From Streptomyces sp. NBC_01268 (GTDB lineage Bacteria; Actinomycetota; Actinomycetes; Streptomycetales; Streptomycetaceae), in assembly GCF_036240795.1 (NCBI RefSeq), contig NZ_CP108454.1:7748001-7812000 (forward strand): a DNA stretch of 64,000 nucleotides, given 5' to 3'. This document shows, piece by piece, positions 34,710 through 43,520 of this stretch. Under the pieces are notes generated by a model, which was given only the letters and a program-made list of their open reading frames with translations, had not been told where the DNA came from and did no database searches. The position numbers and the translations under genes were made by a program. Numbering within the stretch: the first letter of the stretch is position 1; every line of letters starts with the position of its first letter.

Positions 34710-34896
34710 GGCGACCACCGTCCTTGGAATCATGGCCCCGACCCGATGTCAGGCGCCTGGCGCCCCGAGGGGCGAGGGTCCGGCGGCCCCACCTCTCTCG
34801 AAGGTAGCTGCCCTCCTCGTGGACGGCGACCGGAGTGGTGTTCCCTGGCGGGCAAGGCCTTCTCGCGCCACTGCGACGGTCCCCGACGCCAGGCCG

Positions 34897-35814
34897 TCAC
34901 AGCACCGCGACCGGGTTCACGGGCGACCCCGTGGCTCCGGTCAGCCGCAGGGGGGCCACCACACAGAGGAAACTCCAGCGCCCGGCCCGAGTGCAGACCG
35001 GGACGAGGTCCTCGAACCCCAGGTAGTCCATGAGAGGGACCCCCATGGCGTGGATGGCCAGGACGTGTACGGGGAAGGCGATGTCCTCCACCACGCTGGG
35101 CGCGGTGTCGTTGTTGCCGTCTCCGCCCAGAACGGAGACCTCGCGCTCGGCCAGGAACTCCACGGCGGTCGGGTGCAGACCCACCCGCGCCCCGGCCGAG
35201 TCCCACGGCCCGAGTTCGGTGCGCCGAAGACGATGCCCCACCCTGACGAACAGCAGGTCGCCCGGTCCGACGCGGACTCCCTGCGCGGCCTCGGCGGCCG
35301 TCAGGTCGCCCGAGGTCACGACGTCGCCCGGTTCCAGCCAGGGCACGCCGCGCAGCCGCGGGATGTCCAGCAGGACACCCCGGCCGACGATGCCGTCGCC
35401 GAGCAGGTCGACGGAGAGCCGACCGGCCCCTGCGTCGGTCACGGTGCTCGCGGGCACCCCGCCGTAGAGTTCCCCGTCGAACACCACATGGCAGAGGGCG
35501 TCGAGATGGCTGTCCGCGTCGCCGTGCACGTTCATGGCGAAGCGGTCGGTGGCGAAGTGGAGCGCGTCGGAGCGGAGGTCGCGCGGGCTCGGGCCGGTCA
35601 TGCGGTGCACCGCGGGCTCGGGGTCGTCGGGACCCGGTACGGTCTCGATCGGAGCCGCCATCGACACGGTGCGACCGAGCCGGACCTCCGAGGCGGCCGC
35701 CACCACCCGCTCAGGTGTGAGATGGCGGAGCGCACCACACCGGCCGTTCACCGCCGGCGGCGCCGCCCGGCTCCGGAGCCGCTCGTAGAGCGCCCGGAAA
35801 TCGTGCGCGGTCAT
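34897..35814 (-). CDS. Cyclase family (kynurenine formamidase-like) metal hydrolase
   Basis: 305 residues from the ATG at 35814 (GAGGA about 9 nt upstream); a GTG at 35850 that overlaps the previous stop is the alternative. The PF04199 metal site is in MNVHGDADSHLDALCHVVFD (H-G-x-x-x-H-x-D-x-x-x-H), preceded by RLGRTVSMAAPIETVPGPDD. LLDIPRLRGVPWLEPGDVVT and FVRVGHRLRR are further family blocks. Such enzymes hydrolyse amides or lactones. Between a GMC oxidoreductase and gluconokinase, a lactone substrate is a reasonable guess, not shown. Confidence 0.85.
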   Translation of the reverse strand: MTAHDFRALYERLRSRAAPPAVNGRCGALRHLTPERVVAAASEVRLGRTVSMAAPIETVPGPDDPEPAVHRMTGPSPRDLRSDALHFATDRFAMNVHGDADSHLDALCHVVFDGELYGGVPASTVTDAGAGRLSVDLLGDGIVGRGVLLDIPRLRGVPWLEPGDVVTSGDLTAAEAAQGVRVGPGDLLFVRVGHRLRRTELGPWDSAGARVGLHPTAVEFLAEREVSVLGGDGNNDTAPSVVEDIAFPVHVLAIHAMGVPLMDYLGFEDLVPVCTRAGRWSFLCVVAPLRLTGATGSPVNPVAVL

Positions 35815-35846
35815 GTCGCCCGTCCTCGACGGCTCGACGGACGGTG

Positions 35847-37373
35847 TCACGCGTACCCCCAGGGAATCAGCCCCCAGCGGAGCACGTGGGTCGCGCCCGG
35901 CTGCAGGACGACGAGGTCCGTTCCGCTCCGGAAGGCGTCCGGTGGACAGGACATCGCCTCCACGGCGACTCCCCGTCGCCGGCGCTCGGGTTCGGCCAGG
36001 GTGTCGCCCGTGTACACCTGCACCCAGCGAGTGCCCTCGCCCAGCCACAGATCGACGCCCCGCCGCCCGGAGGGGTGCGCCAGCCGCACGATCGCCCGCC
36101 CGTCGGGATCGCGGTCGAGTCCGGTGAAGGCGGTGTCCAGCCGCAGGTCGCCGATGGGGCGGGCGGTGCGGAAGTCGTACGGGGTGCCCTCGACGGGCTC
36201 CTGGCCGATCGGCAGGCCCCTGTCGTCGGTACGCAGCAGGGTCCGGGCCGGAACGGTCAGCACGGCGCTGTCGACGAGTTCGGTGCCGACCGTGAGATAG
36301 GGATGCTGGCCCACACCGTAAGGCACGGGATCGGTACCGGTGTTGGTGGCCCGGACCGCGGTCCTGAGCCCGTCGGCCCCCAGCCGGTACTCGACACGGA
36401 CATCGAGGAGGAACGGATATCCGGGCTGGGGACAGAGCGTCGTGCCCAGCGTCACCGAGTCAGCGGTGCGGGCGAGCAGTTCCCACAGGGTCCAGCGAAG
36501 CAGTCCGTGGATCGCGTTGCCCTTCTCCACCTCGGTCAGGGGGAGTTGCAGTTCCCTGCCGTCGAAGCGGTAGCGTCCGCCGCCCACGCGGTTCGGCCAG
36601 GGCACGAGCAGTTGCCCGCGCCCGCCCGTGACGGTGGACCCCGTGGGGAACCCGTCGAGCAGCGGTCGGCCGTTCACGACGTAGTCGCGCAGGGCGCCGC
36701 CCAGCTGGACCACTTCCGCGCTCTGCTCTTCCCGGACCAACCGCCACGACGCGCCCGTGGGGCTGGGGGACGCGGAAGAACTCTCGCGTACGACGGCGTG
36801 GACGGCCCGCTCCGGGCCCGGCCCGTCGGCCGGAACCCCGACACCGGAGTCCCGGCGCATCAGCGACAGCACGGCTGTGACGACGGCCTCCGGAGGCTGG
36901 TCGATCTCCACCACCACCGGGTGCTCATCGGGCTCCGGCTCCTGGAGGACCGCGAGCTGGCTGTCCAGCAGGGCCGCCGGGAAGAAATGACCGTGCCGCG
37001 AGGCCAGCCGGGACTCCAGCAGCCCGCGCGAGCCGTGCAGGTACACCAGAACAGTGTCGGGCCGCCCTGCCAGCAGCTTGTCCCGGTAGTGACGCTTGAG
37101 CGCCGAGCAGGTGACGACGGCCCGCTGACCGGTCGCGGTCGCCCGGTCCATCCACTCCCCGATCGCTTCGAGCCACGGCTCCCGGTCGCTGTCCGTGAGG
37201 GCATGGCCGGCAGCCATCCTGGCGCGGTCGGCCTCGGAGTGGAACTCGTCCGCGTCCCGGTACGCCCAACCCAGCCGCTCGGCGAGAAGACGCCCCACCG
37301 TCGACTTGCCCGACCCGGCGACGCCGACGACGAGAACCAGTCGCGGCGACTCATCTGTCGTTTCGCGAGCCAT
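35847..37373 (-). CDS. Fusion of gluconokinase and aldose 1-epimerase
   Basis: 508 residues. Residues 1-170 are a GntK-type gluconokinase: Walker A GVAGSGKS (17-24), DADEFHSEADRARMAAGHAL, TDSDREPWLEAIGEWM, VTCSALKRHYRDKL and SRHGHFFPAALLDSQLAVLQ. After a Pro/Ser-rich linker (about 180-205), residues 210-508 are a galactose mutarotase-like domain: VTGGRGQLLVPWPNRVGGGR, IHGLLRWTLWEL (catalytic His) and GVGQHPYLTVG. Both modules look complete, and the frame is uninterrupted. It would combine anomer equilibration and gluconate phosphorylation. GGAGGAG lies 11 nt before the ATG. It is the first gene of a minus-strand set. Confidence 0.9.
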   Translation of the reverse strand: MARETTDESPRLVLVVGVAGSGKSTVGRLLAERLGWAYRDADEFHSEADRARMAAGHALTDSDREPWLEAIGEWMDRATATGQRAVVTCSALKRHYRDKLLAGRPDTVLVYLHGSRGLLESRLASRHGHFFPAALLDSQLAVLQEPEPDEHPVVVEIDQPPEAVVTAVLSLMRRDSGVGVPADGPGPERAVHAVVRESSSASPSPTGASWRLVREEQSAEVVQLGGALRDYVVNGRPLLDGFPTGSTVTGGRGQLLVPWPNRVGGGRYRFDGRELQLPLTEVEKGNAIHGLLRWTLWELLARTADSVTLGTTLCPQPGYPFLLDVRVEYRLGADGLRTAVRATNTGTDPVPYGVGQHPYLTVGTELVDSAVLTVPARTLLRTDDRGLPIGQEPVEGTPYDFRTARPIGDLRLDTAFTGLDRDPDGRAIVRLAHPSGRRGVDLWLGEGTRWVQVYTGDTLAEPERRRRGVAVEAMSCPPDAFRSGTDLVVLQPGATHVLRWGLIPWGYA

Positions 37374-37548
37374 GGTCTGACAGGCTCCTCCATGTCGTCT
37401 GCCCGCCGAGACGTCTCCGTCCGGCGGGTCGGATATCTCCAATCTGACCCCCGTCGTCCCCCGGCGCATGTCGGTACCCGCGACCTGCCACGTCCTTCCG
37501 CCCGGAACCGCGCGGTCCACGACTGACAAGCCTTGGCCGAGCGAGCGT

Positions 37549-37780
37549 GACCTCGCCCGGATCGACGCCCCGCTACTACGCGGCGGCGGCGGGCGGCTCG
37601 CGGAAGGCCACCGGCCCGACTTCACCCTCAGCCCGTCCTCCGGCATGCCCGAGCTCGAGTGGCACCCGGACACCCGCACGGAGCGGGTGACCCCGGGCCC
37701 GGTCCGGAGGGATTTCCACTCAGGGCGTCGACGGACCGCTGCCCTGGTCGATGGTGTCGGGCGACAACACGTACGCCGAG
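37549..37780 (+). pseudogene. Fragment of the large S8 peptidase gene
   Basis: About 230 bp are roughly 80 percent identical to 47986-48216 inside the subtilase at 45196-48933: DLARIDA.., DFTLSPS.., EWHPGTRTE-like WHPDTRTERVTPGP and VSGDNTY are recognisable, but several single-base differences break the frame. There is no start or catalytic region. It is a relic of a paralogous subtilase or of a partial duplication. The rest of 37374-37795 holds nothing else. Confidence 0.8.
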
Positions 37781-37795
37781 GCTGCCGTCCGCGGC

Positions 37796-39232
37796 TCAGG
37801 ACGCCGGCAGTTCCTCCGCGGGCAGCCGGCCCGCGCGCACCGCGTCCACCAGGGCCTGGTGGTCTCGCTCGTTCTGGTCGGCGTACGCCTCCGCGAAGGT
37901 GGCGAGGGCTCGGTCGAACGAGTCGCCGCCGCCCAGATACGCGGCGATCGCGATGCGGTCGCCGGACCGCGCGTGCGCACGAGCCAGTGTGACCCCGCAC
38001 AGTTCGCCGAACGCCTGCATGTCCTTCGGCCGCATCCTCTCCGGCATGGCGATGCCTTTCCAGTCGCGCAACTGGCGGACGTAGAAGTCGCGCTTCTTGC
38101 CGTCGATCCCGTCCACTCGCTCCCAGCCGAGGAAGACGTCACTCGTGGCCTGCATCAGCCGCTGGCCCGACACCACCCGCTCGCCCTGGTTGCGGTACCG
38201 GCTCGCGCCGACGTGTGCGGCCAGCACGGAGGCGTCGGCCTCCTTGGCCTGGAGGAAGAGCGGGTCCTGGTCGTCCCGGCCGAGCAGGAGGAAGATCCAG
38301 CACCGGGTGCCGACGCTGCCGACGCCGACCACCTTGCGGGCGACGTCCGCCAGTCGGTAGTCCTCCAGGAGGGTGCGCCGGTCGGAAGCGAGAGTGAGGC
38401 CGTACCGCTCGATCAGGCCGCGGAACTGGCGCTCGAGCGTGGCGCGCTCGACGTCCGGCAGCAGGTCGCCGACCGGGACGAGCAGCGGGGGGTCCGCCGC
38501 GATCCTGGGCCGATCGTCGACCGTCTCGGTGAGCTTGTCGAAAGCCTGCAGGCTGTCGCGGGTACGGGCCTTCGCCAGCGCGTGGGCCAGGTTCCGCCGA
38601 CCGTGCTTCGTCGCGTGGAGCCGGCCCGCTGCCAGGGACTCGAGGAGGTCCGCATCGATCTTCGCGTACCAGACGTCGATGGTGCGCATCCCTGCGAAGC
38701 GGATCATGGCCTCGCGATACGAACGAACCGTCGAACGGACGATTCGGGCACGCTCGGTGTCGTCGAAGTCGTTCGCCCGCCCCGCGATGACGAAGCTCGC
38801 GGAGAGCCGCTTGACGTCCCACTCCCAGGGGCCCGGCAGTGTCTCGTCGAAGTCGTTGATGTCGAACATCAGCTGCCGCTCCGGTGAGGCGAGCAGGCGG
38901 AAGTTCAGAAGGTGGGCGTCCCCGCACAGCTGGGCCGTGAGTCCCGAGCGCGGGGTGTCGGCCAGGTCGGAGGCCATGATCGCGGCAGCCCCCCGGTAGA
39001 AGCGGAACGGGGATTCCGTCATCCGGCCGTAGCGGATCGGCACGAGTTCGGGCACTCGTGCCGCGGACTGCGCCTCCAGGATCGCCAGGGGATCCGTCCG
39101 CCCGCGAGCCGGCTCGTACACGGCGTGGCCCGACCGCGGCGAGTGGCGCCGGGCCTTCCTGCCGAGGGCCGCGCGTTCCTTGGGTGTGGCGTGGGCCGCC
39201 GCGCGCATCGCAGAGGTCGGGTTCTGAGGCAT
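37796..39232 (-). CDS. DUF2252 family protein
   Basis: 478 residues. Kinase-like DUF2252 signatures: VPELVPIRYGRMTESPFRFY, RGAAAIMASDLADTP, AQLCGDAHLLNFRL, MFDINDFDETLPGPWEWDVK and RLSASF; later VVGVGSVGTRCWIFLLLGRD and GERVVSGQRLMQATSDVFLG. The GDAHLLNF and DFD blocks resemble the catalytic and metal loops of small-molecule kinases. AGGAG lies 8 nt before the ATG at 39232. The function is unknown. It stands alone on the minus strand. Confidence 0.92.
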   Translation of the reverse strand: MPQNPTSAMRAAAHATPKERAALGRKARRHSPRSGHAVYEPARGRTDPLAILEAQSAARVPELVPIRYGRMTESPFRFYRGAAAIMASDLADTPRSGLTAQLCGDAHLLNFRLLASPERQLMFDINDFDETLPGPWEWDVKRLSASFVIAGRANDFDDTERARIVRSTVRSYREAMIRFAGMRTIDVWYAKIDADLLESLAAGRLHATKHGRRNLAHALAKARTRDSLQAFDKLTETVDDRPRIAADPPLLVPVGDLLPDVERATLERQFRGLIERYGLTLASDRRTLLEDYRLADVARKVVGVGSVGTRCWIFLLLGRDDQDPLFLQAKEADASVLAAHVGASRYRNQGERVVSGQRLMQATSDVFLGWERVDGIDGKKRDFYVRQLRDWKGIAMPERMRPKDMQAFGELCGVTLARAHARSGDRIAIAAYLGGGDSFDRALATFAEAYADQNERDHQALVDAVRAGRLPAEELPAS

Positions 39233-39612
39233 TGAGGACTCTCCTGCCTGGTGCTGTGGCTGTCCGGGATGTCCGGCACAGGGCAAGCGGGGGCCTGAAC
39301 GGCTCGGAGGCCTGCTCCGACGTCGGGCCGCGCCGGGCGTCGATGCCGGGTGGGCCGTCCGCTCTCGGCCCGGGCCTCGATCTCGGCATCCGCGATGGCG
39401 ACGGCGAGTGCCGTGGCGGAGCTCCCTTCAACCCTAGGTCGCATCCCGGCCTCTCGCCTGGGAGGCACGGCAGCGGGGCTCGCGCTGCGGTCCGGCGGCG
39501 GCCCCCCCTGCCACGGCAGCTTGGCCGCCCCGCCGACGGTGCGGCCGGTGGCCAGCGCGTCTCGTACACGCTGACCGACCCGGACTCGGTCGGCGGGAGC
39601 CTGTACGAGGGT
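39233..39612. other. Intergenic gap, nothing recognised
   Basis: 380 bp upstream of the DUF2252 gene and downstream of the phospholipase-like gene. No open frame with a family match or ribosome site; must contain the DUF2252 promoter. Confidence 0.4.
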
Positions 39613-39636
39613 CGCCTGCCCCGTCAGGGGCAGGCG
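39613..39636. terminator. Hairpin overlapping the stop codon of the phospholipase-like gene
   Basis: 10-bp perfect stem CGCCTGCCCC/GGGGCAGGCG with a 4-nt loop that contains the minus-strand TGA stop (39624-39626). The stem begins inside the last codons (Ala-Cys-Pro). Likely a terminator. Confidence 0.6.
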
Positions 39637-40598
39637 CTGGCAGGGTCGTCGTGGACGAGAGCGCAGATCATCTGGGCGCCGCGCCGGTGATCGGGGTACG
39701 TCTTGAGCAGCTCGGCCTTGAAATCGTTCCACTGGCGCGTGATCTCGGCGGTGGCTCCGGCCGTGGAGTGCCGGAAGTTGTCGTCCGTCTGGGAGCGGGC
39801 TGATGCGGCGGTGTCCTTGTTCAGCGCGCGGTTGTGGGAGACGCGGCCGTCGCAGTCGGCGGGTTTGACACCCGTCGAATCGACATCGGTGTAGCAGCCC
39901 GTGGTGAGGTCGACGGGAATGAGGGCGCGCGCGTCCCGGGTCCAGTCGGCGTCCTTCATGGCGCTGTAGCGGCCCATGGCGAGGAACGGCGCGACCTCGG
40001 TGCGCTCCAGTCCGGGTGGGTTGTCGAGCCCGACCCGACCAGGGGCGGCCCGGTCCGTCCAGTTGGAGTGAGAGTAGAAGTCCTCGATCTGGTGCCAGCC
40101 GCGGCCGAGCTGTTCGAGGACGTCGCACTTGGCCCGTTGGGGCTTCTCGCCCCATGTGCAGTGCGAGGACAGGTCGCTCTGGTCGGCGTGCACCTTGCCG
40201 TGGGCGTCGACGAGGCCGTCGGCGGCCTCGACCGCGTTGCGGAAGCGGGTTACGGAGGTACGGATGCACGCGAGGAGCTCGGTGGTCGCCTCGTCCCGAG
40301 TGCGGGGGTAGGCGGGGGCGTAGCGGGGCTCGAGGTAGTCGGCGTTGTCGCAGTGCAGGGGGCCGACATCGAAGTACGGAGGGTGGTCGTTGGCGTTGAT
40401 CGCCCCGTCGCGGGCATCGGCCATCTCGGTCAGCGTCATGGGCTGCCAGGGCAGTGCGGCCCTGGTGATGTCCTCGTGGTTGCCGCCGGTGAAGGCATGG
40501 GCGGGGCCGGTCGGCACGGTGGCCAGAACGGCCGTCAGGAGGGCCGCGAGCGTTGCGCAGGCCGTTCGGGGCAGGCCGGGCGGCAGACGGTGGGACAT
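39624..40598 (-). CDS. Secreted zinc-dependent phospholipase C-like (CinY-like) protein
   Basis: 324 residues. Signal peptide about 1-35 (TLAALLTAVLATVPTGPAHA), directly followed by FTGGNHEDITRAAL, where the mature N-terminus would supply the first metal ligands. GRGWHQIEDFYSHSNWTD is the His/Asp motif of the phospholipase C/S1-P1 nuclease fold. Later KPADCDGRVSHNRALNKDTA and NDFKAELLKTYPDHRRGAQM. The closest type I recall is the CinY-like proteins of Streptomyces. Cys residues in pairs suggest disulfides. Substrate unknown. Confidence 0.82.
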   Translation of the reverse strand: MSHRLPPGLPRTACATLAALLTAVLATVPTGPAHAFTGGNHEDITRAALPWQPMTLTEMADARDGAINANDHPPYFDVGPLHCDNADYLEPRYAPAYPRTRDEATTELLACIRTSVTRFRNAVEAADGLVDAHGKVHADQSDLSSHCTWGEKPQRAKCDVLEQLGRGWHQIEDFYSHSNWTDRAAPGRVGLDNPPGLERTEVAPFLAMGRYSAMKDADWTRDARALIPVDLTTGCYTDVDSTGVKPADCDGRVSHNRALNKDTAASARSQTDDNFRHSTAGATAEITRQWNDFKAELLKTYPDHRRGAQMICALVHDDPASACP

Positions 40599-41072
40599 AC
40601 GGGCTCCAGGCGTACTGAGGGCGTGGGCCGGCAGGGAAGCGTCGTCGAAGTAGGCCAGGCCGCAGGGTGGGGCAGCGCTGTCCCCGAGATCCTTCGTGGA
40701 TGCGGGGCGAACGCGGTGGCGGCGTCGGTCCAGGCGCGGATGGGTTCCGAAGCTCTCCTGGTCGGCGCCTGCAGGAGGGCCACTCGATCGGGATCCCGGT
40801 CATGGTCGGGTGCGCTGGGCACGCAGGCCGTCGAACGGTTCCCCGGGAGCGGGAGTACAGCCATGCCTCCATGCTGCGCGTCCGCCCTCAGCCCCGCGAC
40901 GCCGGCGCCCTCCCGCGCTCGGCGACGGTGGTGCGGTCGGTGGGGAGGGGGCGTAGCGGGTGAGGATCACGGTGACGACCGCGGGAGCGGGATCCAGGGC
41001 TGACGCCGCCACCACCCGGTGCCACGATGGAGGGGCAGAGGCCTTGCTGCCGGGTGCTTCAGGGAGGCAACC
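40599..41072. other. Intergenic gap, nothing recognised
   Basis: 474 bp between divergent genes. No family-like open frame on either strand and no strong symmetry; should hold the promoters of the phospholipase-like gene and the 109-residue hypothetical. Confidence 0.4.
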
Positions 41073-41402
41073 ATGAGCCGCGAGTATCACTTTCATTGCG
41101 AGCACGCCGGCTGCTCGGTCACCGTGGGCCTGCGGATGGGGGGCACGCGGGAGCTGGAGCTCCTCGTGGACGGGAAACAGGTCGCCGCCGCCCGCGCCCA
41201 TGGTCACCACGCCCAGACGACGGTGCTGACCACGATCCTGCCCACCGACCCGCCTCGCGGCATCGATGTCGAGGTGACGCTCCCGGGCATGCTCGGCGGC
41301 GATCCGGCCAGCACGCTGCTCGCCGGTGGCGAGCGCCGGCCCATGCCCGCCCGGGAGGTGCCCCGGCGGGCGCGGGCGACGGAGGCCGACTGGTACTCCT
41401 GA
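41073..41402 (+). CDS. Small hypothetical protein
   Basis: 109 residues from the ATG at 41073 with AGGGAGG 6 nt upstream. It begins MSREYHFHCEHAGCSVTVGL, which places two Cys and three His near the N-terminus, then RELELLVDGKQVAAARAHGH and an Ala/Arg-rich tail RPMPAREVPRRARATEADWY. The C-x5-C with His could bind metal, but I recognise no family. A 7-bp stem hairpin (41416-41432, TCG loop) follows 14 bp after the stop, which supports a transcribed gene. Confidence 0.65.
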   Translation: MSREYHFHCEHAGCSVTVGLRMGGTRELELLVDGKQVAAARAHGHHAQTTVLTTILPTDPPRGIDVEVTLPGMLGGDPASTLLAGGERRPMPAREVPRRARATEADWYS

Positions 41403-41415
41403 CCGTGTCGGGGCG

Positions 41416-41432
41416 CCCCGGCTCGGCCGGGG
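41416..41432. terminator. Hairpin after the small hypothetical gene
   Basis: CCCCGGC-TCG-GCCGGGG, 14 bp after the stop, between convergent genes. Likely bidirectional terminator; nothing else is seen up to 41602. Confidence 0.55.
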
Positions 41433-41602
41433 TGGGCTCGCCGCAGGCACCTCTGCAAGCCGGGGTCTGGGCAGGGGGCCCAAGCCCCTGTCCGGCTGGA
41501 CCGATCGGTGGCAGGAAGGCACGCTGAGTGTGCGCTGCGGATCGTGTCAGTCCCCGGGAAGTCTTGCGAATCGCGCGGGCCCATGGTGTACCTGACGGTA
41601 GA

Positions 41603-43009
41603 TCACCGCACCGGCGCTCCTTCGTGAGCGGGAGCCTGCGCCCCGCCGGTCGGTGGCGGGCTGAGTCGCTTCGACGCGACATAGGCGACGACGACGGTGA
41701 CGATGACGAGCGGCATGACGGTGAGGCCCTGCGATCCCAGCAGCAGGGTGGCCAACAGCACCGAGGTCAGAGGGAGCCCGAGCATGGTGACCGACATGGC
41801 TCCGATCCCCATCGCGAACGCAGGGGTGAGCCCCAGCCCGGGAAGGTGTGACAGCGCGATACCGCCCGCCGCACCCAGGAACATCGCCGGGAAGATCGGA
41901 CCTCCCCTGAACGCGCTCAGTGAGGCGCAGTACGCCAGTCCCTTGCACGCGACGAGCAGGGTCAACGTACCGACGGAGTATTCCGCGCTGTTCGCGATCA
42001 GCGGGCCGAGGGCGGTCTGCCCCGAGTACAGCACCTCGGTCGCGGCTTTCCCCGTGCCTTCGGCGTAGGCGATGGCGAGCCCTGCGACCACCAGCCCCAT
42101 CAGCACGGTGGCGGTCACCCGGCGCCGCTCGACACGGGGCTGCGCCAGGAGGGCGAGCCGCCGGATGCCCGTGCCGACGAGGGCCGCCACCAGCCCGATG
42201 ACGAGTGCCCAGCCGAACTCGGCGACATCGGGCGTGTCGGCGTGCGGGACCTCCGGAAGCGCCAGGGAGTACGTGCCGAGACCGGTCCAGTTGTCCAGGC
42301 CGGTGAAGACGAGCGAGCCGATGCCGGCGGCGAGCAGGCCTGGCACCAGGACGACCCCGAGCATCGGCCCGCCGATTCCCGACGCCTCCATGAGGAGGAA
42401 CGCCCCGGTGATGGGTGACCCGAGCAGGGTGCTGACCGCGGCGAAGCTTCCGGCCGCGCCGACCACGGCCCCGCCCCGCTCCGGCAGGTCCGGCTTGACC
42501 AGGCGTACGAGCCAGACGGCCGCGCCGCTGCCGAGGGCGATGAGCGGTGCCTCGGGGCCGATGACGGCACCGAGGGCCAACGAGGCCACGGCGGCGAGGA
42601 AGATGCCGGGAAGTTCGAGCGGCTTCGGTGCGCCGGCCATCGACAGCCCCTCCGCGGGCTTGTGACCGCCGATTCCGGGCAGGTATCGGATGGTCGCTCC
42701 GACCAGCAGGCCTGCGACACCCAGCAGCGGCAGGGGCCACCAGGGAGGGGTTGCCTGGAAGCCCAGCGCCTTGGGCAGGTCGGTGTAGGTCCACGGCTGG
42801 AGTTCGTTGACCAGTGCGAGGAAGCCGTACGCGGCTGCGGAGATCGGCACTCCGAGCGCCGCCGCCATGACCAGGAGCCCGACGTAACCGCGGGTCCTGA
42901 CCAGGGCGAAGGGATCCGGCGGCGGCTTGCCCGGTGCTCCGACGGGACTGTCGGCCGACACGCGCATCAGCTCCTTGGCTCGACATTCGTCGGGATCGCG
43001 GCGATTCAC
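41603..43009 (-). CDS. ClC-type chloride channel or Cl-/H+ exchanger
   Basis: 468 residues, 10 to 12 helices. ClC selectivity motifs: GAVIGPEAPLIALGSGAAVW (G-x-G-P-E-x-P region), TLLGSPITGAFLLMEA (GSGIP equivalent) and AFRGGPIFPAMFLGAAGGIA (GGIFxP region). The GTG at 43009 has GGAAG 6 nt upstream. The gating Glu in GPEAP suggests anion/proton exchange. No CBS domains. A truncated relative lies at 26477-26650. Confidence 0.93.
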   Translation of the reverse strand: MNRRDPDECRAKELMRVSADSPVGAPGKPPPDPFALVRTRGYVGLLVMAAALGVPISAAAYGFLALVNELQPWTYTDLPKALGFQATPPWWPLPLLGVAGLLVGATIRYLPGIGGHKPAEGLSMAGAPKPLELPGIFLAAVASLALGAVIGPEAPLIALGSGAAVWLVRLVKPDLPERGGAVVGAAGSFAAVSTLLGSPITGAFLLMEASGIGGPMLGVVLVPGLLAAGIGSLVFTGLDNWTGLGTYSLALPEVPHADTPDVAEFGWALVIGLVAALVGTGIRRLALLAQPRVERRRVTATVLMGLVVAGLAIAYAEGTGKAATEVLYSGQTALGPLIANSAEYSVGTLTLLVACKGLAYCASLSAFRGGPIFPAMFLGAAGGIALSHLPGLGLTPAFAMGIGAMSVTMLGLPLTSVLLATLLLGSQGLTVMPLVIVTVVVAYVASKRLSPPPTGGAQAPAHEGAPVR

Positions 43010-43059
43010 CGGCGTCTTCCTGACGTGGTATCACGTGGCGGGCACCGCACCGAGCGGGC

Positions 43060-43188
43060 TCACCGCCTTTGTGCGGCGGTGGAGTGACGGTCGTTCAGGC
43101 GGACCGAGGCCCTCGCGGGGACGATGTCGCCGAAGCCCACGGTGGAGAACACCGTGACCGTGAAGTACACGGCCCCCGTACGGGTCAG
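43060..43188 (-). pseudogene. Pore shard of a potassium channel
   Basis: 42 codons, LTRTGAVYFTVTVFSTVGFG then DIVPARASVRLND and a stop, match the pore helix and filter of the intact channel at 26675-27247 (ALYFTVTVFATVGFGDIVP). No first helix is in frame upstream, and the last helix is missing. The rest of 43010-43520 has no gene and holds the promoters of the two flanking divergent genes. Confidence 0.7.
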
Positions 43189-43520
43189 GGAGGGGCCAGT
43201 CCAGCGGGGAGGTCCCGGGGGCGCTGTCGTCATCGATGGCGACGGCGTGGTCGAAGGAACCCTCGGACGACTCGCCCCCCCCCGTAAGCCGGTGCCACTG
43301 ACCCGGGGACGGTGGGGCCGGCACGACGCCGGCCACCCGGCCGCGCCGTCCGTGGGACGTCCGTGCTCATCCGCCCCCTCGCCTTCGGTCCCGTCACCCG
43401 GCAGGACGCCGGGGCCTTGCGGACTCCGGGGGGCCCGGGGAGTGGTGACCCGGTTCCGGGGTGCGTCGCTCTTATCGTGGAGCATCAGCAAACGACGGTC
43501 GGCGCCGAGGCGGGCAGTAC

